Below are positions 18,205-28,667 of a stretch of 64,000 nucleotides of DNA, one piece after another. Position numbers and translations under genes: made by a program. The notes beneath the pieces were generated by a model, which was given only the letters and a program-made list of their open reading frames with translations, searched no databases and had not been told where the DNA came from. Source of the stretch: Roseimicrobium gellanilyticum (GTDB lineage Bacteria > Verrucomicrobiota > Verrucomicrobiia > Verrucomicrobiales > Verrucomicrobiaceae); the NCBI RefSeq assembly GCF_003315205.1, contig NZ_QNRR01000008.1:248001-312000 (forward strand), written 5' to 3'. The number at the start of each line of letters is the position of its first letter. Position 1 is the stretch's first letter.

Positions 18205-18885
18205 ATGGCTTTCGTCGAATCTGATCCGTATCCCTGGCCCTATGACGGTGATCTCCGTCCTGAGAATACTGCCTTCCTTGTCATCGACATGCAGACGGAT
18301 TTCTGCGGGCAGGGAGGTTATGTGGACAAGATGGGCTATGATATCACGCTCACCCGGGCGCCCATCGAGCCCATCCAAAAAGTCTTCGCCGCGGCGCGCG
18401 CGAAGGGCTACCACGTGATGCACACGCGTGAAGGGCATCGCCCGGATCTCTCAGATTTGCCGGAGAACAAGCGATGGCGCAGTCAGCGCATTGGCGCTGG
18501 CATAGGTGACGCGGGGCCTTGTGGTCGCATCCTCACCCGTGGTGAGCCAGGCTGGGATATCATTCCGGAACTCGCACCACTGCCGGGTGAGGCCATCATC
18601 GACAAACCGGGCAAGGGCTCCTTTTACGCCACAGATTTGGACATGCTGCTGCGCCGCAAGGGCATTCGCAACATCGTGCTCGCGGGCATCACTACGGACG
18701 TGTGCGTGCACACGACCATGCGCGAGGCGAATGACCGGGGCTATGAGTGCTTGCTGCTGGCGGATTGCACGGGAGCCACAGATGTGGGGAACTACACCTC
18801 GGCGCTCAAGATGATCAAGATGCAGGGCGGTGTCTTCGGCGCCGTCAGTGACTCGACAGCATTCATCAAGGCCATCACCACGTGA
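18205..18885 (+). CDS. biuH: biuret amidohydrolase (BiuH-like cysteine hydrolase)
   Basis: 226 residues, cytoplasmic. It should hydrolyse biuret to allophanate and ammonia (EC 3.5.1.84). The isochorismatase-type triad is Asp28 ([12 protein letters not shown]), Lys134 ([10 protein letters not shown]) and Cys167 (TTDVCVHTT). The N-terminal DPYPWPYDG segment, [24 protein letters not shown] and [18 protein letters not shown] match, from memory, the biuret hydrolase of rhizobia closely enough that I use the symbol. The ATG at 18205 is chosen because it precedes the conserved N-terminus. No allophanate hydrolase gene is in this window, so the pathway must be completed elsewhere. A cupin gene follows by 97 bp. 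Confidence 0.85.
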   Translation: MAFVESDPYPWPYDGDLRPENTAFLVIDMQTDFCGQGGYVDKMGYDITLTRAPIEPIQKVFAAARAKGYHVMHTREGHRPDLSDLPENKRWRSQRIGAGIGDAGPCGRILTRGEPGWDIIPELAPLPGEAIIDKPGKGSFYATDLDMLLRRKGIRNIVLAGITTDVCVHTTMREANDRGYECLLLADCTGATDVGNYTSALKMIKMQGGVFGAVSDSTAFIKAITT

Positions 18886-18982
18886 TTAGACCTATGAGTG
18901 TGGATTCAACCCCTGTATTGATATTCATGGATGAAACTTTCGCTCGCCACGCGATGCGGTTTTCTTATGCTACCGCCGCATT

Positions 18983-19405
18983 GTGACTGCCCCTGACCCG
19001 ACCCCCACGCCCCCGGCCTTTCCGCTCATTGAGCTGAAGGACCTCTTCAACATCGTCCAACACGAGGAAAATCTGCCCTGGCAGTACTTCCGTGATGGGG
19101 TGGATATCGTGCGCCTGTACGGCGACGGCATCACCGGACCTACGGCGGCGCTGATACGCTTCCGCCGGGAGGGCCGCGTGCCCACGCACTATCATGATGG
19201 CTGGGAGCACATCTTTGTACTCGCAGGGAGCCAGCGCGACCAGAGTGGCACCATTCATGCGGGGACCCTGCGCATCCATCCACCTGGCACGCATCACAGC
19301 GTGGTGAGTGAGGCGGGGTGCATCGTGCTCGCCATCTATGAGAAGCCGGTGAAGTTCCTGGGTGAAAAGGCGGGAAATGCGGGTGCGAGGAGTGAAGAAG
19401 AGTAG
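18983..19405 (+). CDS. cupin-domain protein
   Basis: 140 residues beginning with GTG. The metal-binding pattern of a single cupin barrel is visible: HYHDGWEH in the first motif and PPGTHHSV in the second, with an overall ChrR-like look. Such proteins are dioxygenases, isomerases or small-ligand sensors; nothing here decides between them. It is the last gene on the plus strand of the porin-hydrolase-permease-biuH run and may accompany biuret or ureide metabolism. Translation start is uncertain, since no strong ribosome-binding site is visible. Confidence 0.72.
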   Translation: MTAPDPTPTPPAFPLIELKDLFNIVQHEENLPWQYFRDGVDIVRLYGDGITGPTAALIRFRREGRVPTHYHDGWEHIFVLAGSQRDQSGTIHAGTLRIHPPGTHHSVVSEAGCIVLAIYEKPVKFLGEKAGNAGARSEEE

Positions 19406-19483
19406 GGTGGGGGTGTATGGTCTGGTTTTGCCGCCATCGCGATCACTATCGTGGTGAGTGGAATCTCGCTGATGACATAGTCC

Positions 19484-19707
19484 GCGCTTTGCGTCTTGGA
19501 GAGCGGTGGCACAGGCCTCCCTTGAGGCCGCGACACCGCTTTCAGCGGAGTGACGTCGCGCAGTCGATCCTCCACAAGTCTGCTAACCATAGTGACTCCA
19601 GCATTGTGGATTTCTATTGGGCAAGCAAAGCACGCAACATGAAATCCCTTCGCTCAAAGCGGTGTCGCGCCTTAGCGCTTGCCACCGCACTCCAAGACGC
19701 AAAGCGC
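19484..19707. repeat. MITE-like intergenic element with long inverted ends
   Basis: The outer ends, GCGCTTTGCGTCTTGGAG at 19484-19501 and its reverse complement at 19690-19707, continue inward with imperfect pairing through GCGGTGGCA and GCGACACCGCTTT. The stretch 19406-19756 (351 bp) contains no gene; this element fills most of it. No transposase is nearby. Confidence 0.75.
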
Positions 19708-19756
19708 TACAGCAACGGGTTGAGGTGTCTCAAAATAGCTGGAGCCTCATCGGGCC

Positions 19757-20146
19757 TCACTTCTCCAGATACGGTGCCAGGCACTCCGTGAGCAATCGCA
19801 CCAACTCCGGATCATCGCGCTGATAGTCATCCGGGATGTCCAGCACGTGCATTTCCTTGTAGCGTGTCGCTTCTGGAAACTCCGCAACGACCCGCTGCTT
19901 GTGCTTGGGTTCCATCACGAAGATGACATCCGCCCATTTCAAGTCCAGGGCATTCACATGATGCACAGCATTCGGACTCGTGCCCGCGGAGCGCGCGACG
20001 ACGTGGGGATGATTTCTGAAAAGCGCTTCCGCCGTGGGGCTGCGCCACTGGTTCCGGCTGCAGATGAACAGGAAGCGGACAGGGCGGCCCATAGCCTCCG
20101 CAGCGGAGGGCTTTGATGGGTGTGGGCGTGATTCTTGGGAAGGCAT
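19757..20146 (-). CDS. low-molecular-weight protein tyrosine phosphatase-like protein
   Basis: Up to 129 residues, cytoplasmic. The phosphatase loop reads CSRNQWRS with Cys29 as nucleophile, followed by PTAEALF, the family hallmark, and an acidic DIPDDY segment near the C-terminus that could supply the general acid. It is shorter than classical family members (about 150) and resembles the compact bacterial subgroup. An internal ATG at 20092 (MGRPVRFLF) would give the more typical N-terminus of 111 residues. It converges on no neighbour and lies 46 bp before the end of the sialidase-esterase gene on the same strand. Confidence 0.8.
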   Translation of the reverse strand: MPSQESRPHPSKPSAAEAMGRPVRFLFICSRNQWRSPTAEALFRNHPHVVARSAGTSPNAVHHVNALDLKWADVIFVMEPKHKQRVVAEFPEATRYKEMHVLDIPDDYQRDDPELVRLLTECLAPYLEK

Positions 20147-20192
20147 GTGAAGCTAGGCGGGACCTGAGCGTGCAGCCCCAGCCCTGCCACCA

Positions 20193-22190
20193 CTATTCCG
20201 CAGTTCCCAGTCCTTGCTTCAAAAGAAATTTCAGGATGGGTTCGGACTCAAAGAAGGCCGGATCATTCTGGTGACCTTTGCCGGGGACAACAATGAGCTC
20301 CATCTCGCCTCCGAGTGCTTTGTAGCGCTCTGCAATGACGGCGCTGTTCTTCTCCAGCGGCACGACCTTGTCGGCATCACCATGGACGTGCAGAATCGGA
20401 ATCTTCGCCTTCGCGATGGGTTCCAGGCGGTCGATGGGATTGTGCTGGACGAGTTGCTTCTCCAACTCATCAGGGGTCACGCCATAGGCAGGAGCGGCAC
20501 GCTTCAGGCTGGGGTAGCTGGCGAGATCACCCACGGGGAAGATGCCGGCGATGCACTGCACACGGTCCGGATGATTTGCGGTGAAGTTGTACTGATTCAA
20601 TCCACCGCGGCTCTGCGCCAGCAGGCAGGCTTTGGGCGCGAGGCCATACTTCTCCGTCACGTGCTTGTACAGTGCATCGAACTGCTGGCGGCTCTTGGGG
20701 TTTGCATAGGTCTCGCCGACGTACGCGCCAACGACGTAGAAGCCCTTGTCGAGCAGCTGCTTCAGCAGCCAGGTGTTTCCGGAGCTGGGATGATTCCCAA
20801 TCGATGGTGCATACCATACCCAGGGTTTTGCACCATTTGCCGCAGGATTGGTGGGATGAATCACGAAGGCTTCGAAGTCCTCCAGCTTGAAGTCTTCACG
20901 CTTCGCACCGTAGTGGCTCTTGCCATCGAGGGATGAAACAAGTGTATCTTTCCCATCCGTGAGCCATTCGAGATTGAATCGTGCCAGCGTGAGGTAGGCG
21001 TAGCTGGTGGACTTTTTCAGCTCTTCATCAGAGGCGCGGCCGCGCTCGTAGAGACAGAGGGCGGTGCCATCCGGCAGCACGGCGAGGTCGCTGTACGCGC
21101 CGTAGCCAGGCTCCAGCGACTTGCTCACGGCCCATGTCTTGCCTTCGTCATAGCTGAGCTTGACGGAGAGATTGCGCCGGTCGCGTGACTTCCCTTCGAG
21201 GTCCTTTCCATCGAGACGGTCGAGATTGTGTGGGTTCGCGAAGAGGATGCGATTCTTGTCGCTGGTGGGCTTGGCGGTGTAGCGCACGATGCTGCCCATG
21301 CAGATGGGTTCCAACAATGCTTCATCATAGCGGGGCTTGGACCACTTGGTTGCACCGTCCTTGCTGACTACCACGATGCGGCGGTGCTTCTTCGACTCGG
21401 AGCGCACATTGAGCATCACCATGCCGTTCGCCAGTTCTACGATGACGGTTTCATTGGGGAAGATCCATTCCTCCGTGTTTGGCACGGCGATGTCACCGCG
21501 ATGCCAGGTCTTGCCGTGGTCATCACTGTAGATGGTGGACGTGACCGAGGGGCGATGCGCATGTCCACCCGTGCCGAGGGAAAGCCACACCGGCACCACA
21601 AGGCGGCCAGTCTTGAGCTGGATGCCATGTGCTGGTCCCGTGGCGAGGATCTTCCAGTCGTAGTCCGGACGGAAGTCCTCAAACGTCTTCGTGATGTCTA
21701 CCGGATCCGTCCAGGTCACGCCATCATCGTCACTGCGCATGTAGAAGCAGCGCATGTACTCCAGGCAGTAGAGGAAATGCACGGCGCGAGTCTTGTGGTC
21801 TACGAAGGCCACGGCGTTGTTCACCGTGTTGTCGCCGGACTTGTCCAGATTCTGCGCAATGGCGAGAGGATTCACAGGCAGCTCGCCCTTCACTTCCACA
21901 ATGGCCTTGGGTGGGCTGAAGGTCTTGCCACCATCCGTGCTGCGGCGCATGAGCACATCGATGGGACCCCAGTCACCCTTCGCGTCCTTGCGGGCTTCAC
22001 AGTAGGCCAGCACGGTGCCCTTGCTGGTGACCACCATGCCGGGGATGCGGTAGAGTGCATAGCCACCCTGGCCAGCTTCGAAGAGGTCCTGCTTCTCCAG
22101 CAGGGGTTCGGCGGCGCGGGAGTGTGCGGGAAAGACGAGGGCCGTCGCAATCAGGGCGAGGGCGGTGAAGGCATGCCGGAAGGGTTTCAT
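20193..22190 (-). CDS. secreted fusion of sialidase and serine alpha/beta-hydrolase (esterase)
   Basis: 665 residues from the ATG preceding a signal peptide (MKPFRHAFTALALIATALV...). Residues about 25-420 are a GH33-like sialidase with YRIPGMV, CEAR, Asp boxes RSTDGGKTF, YSDDHGKTW and SYDEGKTW, and YSDLAVL. Residues about 440-665 are an alpha/beta-hydrolase with nucleophile Ser527 in AQSRGG, an Asp in HGDADKVVP and a His in GKGHQND. Release of sialic acid and removal of an ester group would thus be linked in one polypeptide. A strong terminator-like hairpin (22199-22230) lies directly upstream, ending only 8 bases before the start codon, so expression control is unusual. Confidence 0.87.
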   Translation of the reverse strand: MKPFRHAFTALALIATALVFPAHSRAAEPLLEKQDLFEAGQGGYALYRIPGMVVTSKGTVLAYCEARKDAKGDWGPIDVLMRRSTDGGKTFSPPKAIVEVKGELPVNPLAIAQNLDKSGDNTVNNAVAFVDHKTRAVHFLYCLEYMRCFYMRSDDDGVTWTDPVDITKTFEDFRPDYDWKILATGPAHGIQLKTGRLVVPVWLSLGTGGHAHRPSVTSTIYSDDHGKTWHRGDIAVPNTEEWIFPNETVIVELANGMVMLNVRSESKKHRRIVVVSKDGATKWSKPRYDEALLEPICMGSIVRYTAKPTSDKNRILFANPHNLDRLDGKDLEGKSRDRRNLSVKLSYDEGKTWAVSKSLEPGYGAYSDLAVLPDGTALCLYERGRASDEELKKSTSYAYLTLARFNLEWLTDGKDTLVSSLDGKSHYGAKREDFKLEDFEAFVIHPTNPAANGAKPWVWYAPSIGNHPSSGNTWLLKQLLDKGFYVVGAYVGETYANPKSRQQFDALYKHVTEKYGLAPKACLLAQSRGGLNQYNFTANHPDRVQCIAGIFPVGDLASYPSLKRAAPAYGVTPDELEKQLVQHNPIDRLEPIAKAKIPILHVHGDADKVVPLEKNSAVIAERYKALGGEMELIVVPGKGHQNDPAFFESEPILKFLLKQGLGTAE

Positions 22191-22198
22191 AACGAAAA

Positions 22199-22230
22199 GA
22201 AGGGCGCGTTGACTATTCAACGCGCCCTTC
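22199..22230 (-). terminator. intrinsic terminator hairpin abutting the sialidase-esterase start codon
   Basis: Read on the minus strand, a perfect 14-bp stem (GAAGGGCGCGTTGA and TCAACGCGCCCTTC, loop ATAG) is followed by TTTTCGTT and then the ATG at 22190. It has the form of a Rho-independent terminator for the FAD oxidoreductase gene upstream. Confidence 0.75.
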
Positions 22231-22286
22231 TCACGAGCTTCACTGGAGATTTCCGGTGACCAGTGCCTTCCGTCACGTCATCGCAC

Positions 22287-24377
<2,091 letters not shown>

Positions 24378-24533
24378 GTCGAGGGAAATAGGTCCGGCAG
24401 AATCGAAAGTCTGGTGGGAACTGGGAGAGAAGTCCAGCCCGGGGAATCTTGGACAGGGAAAATGGTGGGCGGTCGTGACAGGGGATTGCCGAGTCCCATC
24501 TGCTGTTGATCTTTGCTCTCGTGACGCGGAGGG

Positions 24534-25139
24534 TTGGCTACGGTGAAATTTTTGCCCCTGAACAAGGACAGTCTCCAGCTGAAGCTCTTTCAGCTCCGTT
24601 CTGAGTGCTATGGAGAAAAGTTCCAGTACTCTGTAGGGAGTCGGGAGTTGATCTATTCGAGTCTTACAACCTCCAGTGAAGGCAAAGTCGTCGCTGCGGC
24701 CCTGATTCTCAATGATGGCCTGCCGCTGCATCGCCAGCTGGCCCAAGACGTCATCCGGGACTTTTGCGCCAATGCCGAGGAATGCGATGGGATGAGTCTC
24801 ATCATGGCGATGGAGACATTGCAGTTGTATTCCCCAAAGGTGTTGAAGCGGCCTGAGTATCAGCGGATCATTCAGATGTTCCTCGATTCCGGTGTGGATA
24901 CGTCGGAAGGGAGAATGGCTCGTCATCTGCAGGCGAAGTCAGAAGGGCGGCCAGGAAGTGCCGAGGACCTGGCTGAGTTTCCGCACTTGGAAGGAAGAAT
25001 GGCCCGTCATTTGCAGGCGGAGTCGGAGGGGCTTCCGGGAGGAGCACAGGAGCTCGCGGAGTTTCCGCAGCGGCTACCGTGGTGGACCAAGCTATTTCGC
25101 GCAGTGACCCGAGTCTTCAGCAAGCAGAGAAAAAAGTAG
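24534..25139 (+). CDS. unknown protein with internal 28-residue tandem duplication
   Basis: 201 residues beginning at TTG 24534 (GTG at 24543 is an alternative). No known domain is recognised. The N-terminal 120 residues look like a compact alpha/beta domain. Residues 125-152 and 153-180 are near-identical copies (EGRMARHLQA...EFP), so the gene carries an 84-bp tandem duplication. The C-terminus is basic (VFSKQRKK). It converges with the dual-specificity phosphatase gene, the two stop codons being only 2 bp apart. Function cannot be inferred. Confidence 0.65.
   Translation: MATVKFLPLNKDSLQLKLFQLRSECYGEKFQYSVGSRELIYSSLTTSSEGKVVAAALILNDGLPLHRQLAQDVIRDFCANAEECDGMSLIMAMETLQLYSPKVLKRPEYQRIIQMFLDSGVDTSEGRMARHLQAKSEGRPGSAEDLAEFPHLEGRMARHLQAESEGLPGGAQELAEFPQRLPWWTKLFRAVTRVFSKQRKK
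24906..25073 (+). repeat. two tandem 84-bp repeats inside a coding region
   Basis: 24906-24989 and 24990-25073 encode 28-residue copies that differ at about 7 positions (for example KSEGRPGSAED versus ESEGLPGGAQE). The reading frame is kept across both copies. Confidence 0.85.
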
Positions 25140-25141
25140 CA

Positions 25142-25591
25142 CTACTTCTCCCAATCCTCCTCGTACAGCAGGTCTTCAATGCCCGGTGTCAGGGCGATTT
25201 CACGCTGCTTTGCGATGAACGCGAGAGCATCCTCGGGAGAGAGCTTGGCAGTACGCATCATCCAGGCGGCCACAATCACCACCGAGCGGCTCCTTCCCGC
25301 GCGGCAATGCACCAGCACCTTCGGCGATTGTTTCACAAACTTTTCCAGCGTGAGCACCGCCTGCCGCACCAGCCATGGATCATTTCCCGGACCATCGATG
25401 AAATCGTACACCTTCAAGGCCTCCACTCCACATGCCGCTGGCTCGCAGCCGTAGAGGTGACCATTGAGGCACAGGATGGAGCGGAAGCCCTGCCCTGCAA
25501 TCACGGCCTTGTCTTCAGCATCCAGATAGGTTCCAATCGCAACGTCGGGCGTGATGAAGCTGACCATGGGCCGGTTTTCGAGAAAGGCCAT
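25142..25591 (-). CDS. dual-specificity protein phosphatase-like protein
   Basis: 149 residues, cytoplasmic. The signature HCRAGRSRS (HCx5R phosphate-binding loop) follows LEKFVKQSPKVLV, and the protein ends soon after with a short helix, as in small bacterial DSP-type phosphatases. The N-terminus (DVAIGTYLDAEDKAVIAGQGF...ILCLNGH) fits the family fold in which a TYLDAEDK segment leads into the beta-strand core. Substrates could be phosphotyrosine, phosphoserine or a small molecule. It lies 45 bp downstream of the BlaR1-like gene on the same strand and may be co-transcribed with it. Confidence 0.82.
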   Translation of the reverse strand: MAFLENRPMVSFITPDVAIGTYLDAEDKAVIAGQGFRSILCLNGHLYGCEPAACGVEALKVYDFIDGPGNDPWLVRQAVLTLEKFVKQSPKVLVHCRAGRSRSVVIVAAWMMRTAKLSPEDALAFIAKQREIALTPGIEDLLYEEDWEK

Positions 25592-25636
25592 GTTACACGC
25601 TGTCTCTCCGTTTTCACATGACTTTGTGGGAAGAGC

Positions 25637-28210
25637 CTACTTTCCCTGCAGCTTCTTGAGCTGTTCCAGAATGGCATTCATGCGGGCTTGATCCTTTTGC
25701 TCCCATTGGGCGCGGGTTAGCTCGACATTCAGTGTGGCGATTTCAGTCTGGCGTGGCGTGGCCTGTCCTTTGGATTCCAGTTCTTTCACATGGGCGAGGT
25801 CAGCCTCAGCCATACGTACCATCGCGGCAGGCAAGGCGAGGTCATCACTTTCCCTCTGGGTGCGCTCGATTTCGGCTTCCGCATCCATGATGCCGCGTTC
25901 TGCTGGCGTGAGTTTCTTGTGCTCCAACTTGTATTGGCGAAGTTTCATCAGATTGCTGCGATGCGCGCTGAGTGCGGAGGCAGCTTTGCTAATCTCGTGG
26001 TAGTTGCCATTCTTGATCGCAGGGAGGCTGGCCTCGTAGGCGTGGATGACGGCGAGTTCCAGTTGCAGTCGCTTGAGGACGTCCTGGCTACGTGGACTTG
26101 CCAACACCAGTTCCTGACGGCGTATCGCCTGGAGCAGGCGTCCTTCTGCTTCCTTCGGTCCTTTCTCGCCTTGGAAGAATCCGGCCGTTTCTGAAAAAGG
26201 CTGCCCTTGGCCAAAGGTCAGGGTACCTTGTATGGTGGTTCCGGTGGGTTTCTCCGGACTTGTAAGAGACAGGTCTTTTTGGTCTTCGCTGAGGAGCAGT
26301 TCCAGATGGTGCTCCTTGTCATCGCCGAGGATAAAGTCCTGCGATACCGGCTCCTTGTGCTCCATGTGGGTATCCACTTGAACCTTCCAGGCCATACCGA
26401 CGGGTACATCCTCGAAGACGGCTTCACCTTGCTCGTCGGTTTCAGCGCTCGCCAGCACACCGCTGCCGGGAGGAAGGTTTTTTCCCGTGAGCCACACCTT
26501 CCATTTGGCAAGAGGAGCGTCTTTCAGCACGGTGTGTCCGGCGATGGGTTTTTCCGTGTCTTTTACCCGATAGGCCTGAGGAGGCAGATTGGGAAAGGAG
26601 CCAGTGCCTTTCAAGGTGACCCGCAGCTTCGTCGCACGCCTCATCTCGAAGTTCACCGTGCGAGGCTTGTCCGGCAGCAACAGCCTGTCTGCGGTGACGC
26701 CATAGGATTCCAGATCTGCTTCGGTGACCGCGCGCAAGGCACCTGCACCGGCGCCATGTTTGTTGAGGTTGATCTCGTACCATCCAGGCTTGTGCGCGGT
26801 GATGTTCACCACCTGGAGATTGGGAGTATCCACAGGCATCATGACGCCTCGTCCGAAGGTGACCTTGTAATGTCCGTCCTTATCCGTGGTGGCCACGCCG
26901 GTGCGGAAGAGTGAGCCCATGCCTGCGTGCACCCAGATCTCAACGCCCTCCAGAGGTCTGCCCGAGGGCCACTCAGTCACATGCCCGCGTGTAGTCCAGG
27001 GTTTCTCGGGATCGGAGCTGTAGATGCTGGCAGGATCCCTGGCAGGGGCAGGAGGCGTGGACTGAGGTTGGGCTGTGGGCGCGGTGTCCTTCTGCTCTGC
27101 GGCCTGCAGCATCGAGAGGGGGATGAGAAGCGTGAGCGTGAAGACGCCTGTCAGGATGGCGTGACGGAGACTGACGCGACGGCGATTCGTACGCGACTCA
27201 AGGATGGCGTGGAGGCGCGTCTCCAGTTGGGAGGGACGGGCCATGGCCAGTCCACTCGCATGCATGCTGCGCGGCGTGGCAAGATGTGTGGCGAGGTGAA
27301 GGAGATGCTCCGCATAGGTGGACGAACGCATGCCACTCTGAATCACGAGATCGTCGGAGGCCTGCTCGCTCTCCATGCGCAGGCGCCATGCGGCGAGCCA
27401 GACAAGAGGATGAAACCAGAAGAACGCACAGACCACCTGTGCAAAACAGAGGGTCCCCATGTCGCGACGTCGCACATGAGCGAGTTCGTGAAGGAGCACA
27501 GCATCGAGTCGTTCGTCATCCCATGAGGCGGCTTGGGCGGGAAGCAGCAGCTTGGGGTGCCAGATGCCCCATACCATGGGAATGCGATCCTGCGAATCGA
27601 GGAAGACTCTTGGTGGCGCTTGGAGCTTCAGTTGGGTTGCAGCTCGCTGGACGGAATTGGCGATGGGGCCGGTGGTGATGCGGAGAGCACGGCGTGCTGT
27701 CCGACTGAGCAGGAGATGCGATGCCACAAGACGCAGGGTCAGCAAAGCCATGCCTGCGAACCAGGCGAGACCGAGCCACGGCAGCGGGCGCGAAGGTGAG
27801 GCAGAGACGGGGAGCCCTTCTGCCGCTCCAGTGATTTCCGGCGCCGTGAGGATTGATGTGTCCGATGCTGTGAGGACTGGGACTGCGGGGAGTTCGCTTG
27901 AAGTATGATGGACCTGGAGGGGTGCCGCTGCCGTGGTGGTGGTGGCTATTGCCATCGGGCGCGCGTCCGGTGCCGACCACGTTGGGAGAATGCGCCACGC
28001 AGGAAATGTTGCTGCTCCGAAGGGAAGAAGAACAAAAGCGGCAAGTGTGAGCAACCAGACCAGATGACGCAGCGCTGCGGAACAATGGCGCATCAAGAGG
28101 GTCGCTGCGCCTGCGAGCAGGATAAGAGCAGTCCCTTTCAGCAGGGCCTCCCACAACACCGACGGGATCGTTTCGTCCAGCAAAGAAGCGATGGTGGTAT
28201 GAATGGGCAT
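25637..28210 (-). CDS. BlaR1/MecR1-type M56 metallopeptidase with non-penicillin-binding C-terminal region
   Basis: 857 residues. Four membrane segments in the first 330 residues surround a zinc-protease motif HELAH (His241, His245), as in BlaR1-type anti-repressors that cleave BlaI-type repressors. The C-terminus differs from classical BlaR1: after a linker at about 365-400 comes a beta-rich carboxypeptidase-regulatory-like domain (GRPLEGVEIWVHAG...TDKDGHYKV), further sandwich domains, and a charged coiled coil at about 720-857. No SxxK penicillin-binding module is visible, so it must sense something else. The start at 28210 is chosen because GAGGGA precedes it and it lies one base after the BlaI stop; ATG 28225 is the alternative. 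Confidence 0.82.
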   Translation of the reverse strand: MPIHTTIASLLDETIPSVLWEALLKGTALILLAGAATLLMRHCSAALRHLVWLLTLAAFVLLPFGAATFPAWRILPTWSAPDARPMAIATTTTAAAPLQVHHTSSELPAVPVLTASDTSILTAPEITGAAEGLPVSASPSRPLPWLGLAWFAGMALLTLRLVASHLLLSRTARRALRITTGPIANSVQRAATQLKLQAPPRVFLDSQDRIPMVWGIWHPKLLLPAQAASWDDERLDAVLLHELAHVRRRDMGTLCFAQVVCAFFWFHPLVWLAAWRLRMESEQASDDLVIQSGMRSSTYAEHLLHLATHLATPRSMHASGLAMARPSQLETRLHAILESRTNRRRVSLRHAILTGVFTLTLLIPLSMLQAAEQKDTAPTAQPQSTPPAPARDPASIYSSDPEKPWTTRGHVTEWPSGRPLEGVEIWVHAGMGSLFRTGVATTDKDGHYKVTFGRGVMMPVDTPNLQVVNITAHKPGWYEINLNKHGAGAGALRAVTEADLESYGVTADRLLLPDKPRTVNFEMRRATKLRVTLKGTGSFPNLPPQAYRVKDTEKPIAGHTVLKDAPLAKWKVWLTGKNLPPGSGVLASAETDEQGEAVFEDVPVGMAWKVQVDTHMEHKEPVSQDFILGDDKEHHLELLLSEDQKDLSLTSPEKPTGTTIQGTLTFGQGQPFSETAGFFQGEKGPKEAEGRLLQAIRRQELVLASPRSQDVLKRLQLELAVIHAYEASLPAIKNGNYHEISKAASALSAHRSNLMKLRQYKLEHKKLTPAERGIMDAEAEIERTQRESDDLALPAAMVRMAEADLAHVKELESKGQATPRQTEIATLNVELTRAQWEQKDQARMNAILEQLKKLQGK

Positions 28211-28211
28211 C

Positions 28212-28595
28212 TCAGCGTCCCTCATGTCTGGTTTGTTCGATGAGCTTGAGAAGCCGTTTCCGTTCGTCCGCGCTGACGGCGTCCTTCCGCGAATGGAGAT
28301 GGGCCGCAAGCGCCTCCTCCAGGGACCCGCCGAAGAAGGTATCCAGTACACGACGAAGTGCGCTCGTGCCCGCCTTACCCTTCGCTTCGCGGGGTGCGTA
28401 GATCACTTCGCGACCTTCCTGACGGCGCTTCAGGTGGCCCTTTTCCTCCAGGATGTGCAGCATGCGGCGCACGGCCATGGAGGTGGGCGGGTCCGGCAGG
28501 CCCTGCTGGATTTGGAGGACGGTCGCTTCGCCCATGGCGTAAATGGCATCCATGATCTGGCGTTCACGACGGGAAAGTTCGGTGGGATCAGGCAT
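28212..28595 (-). CDS. BlaI/MecI-family transcriptional repressor
   Basis: 127 residues from the methionine of MPDPTELSRRERQIMD; the longer frame adds a basic leader without domain character. It is a winged helix-turn-helix repressor (GEATVLQIQQGL, AVRRMLHILEEKGHLKRR) with a C-terminal dimer helix. Proteins of this family are cleaved by the M56 partner encoded right after it, which frees their operators. Two CGTTA-N6-TAACG palindromes are placed 73-131 bp upstream, one overlapping the -10 region of a possible promoter, and are likely its own binding sites. It is spaced one base from the protease gene. Confidence 0.88.
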   Translation of the reverse strand: MPDPTELSRRERQIMDAIYAMGEATVLQIQQGLPDPPTSMAVRRMLHILEEKGHLKRRQEGREVIYAPREAKGKAGTSALRRVLDTFFGGSLEEALAAHLHSRKDAVSADERKRLLKLIEQTRHEGR

Positions 28596-28667
28596 GGCAG
28601 GATGGGGCTGGGAAGGCGCGCAGGCGTGGCTTCCGATGTGCATGACGTGGCTCGGACAAAATCTTTG

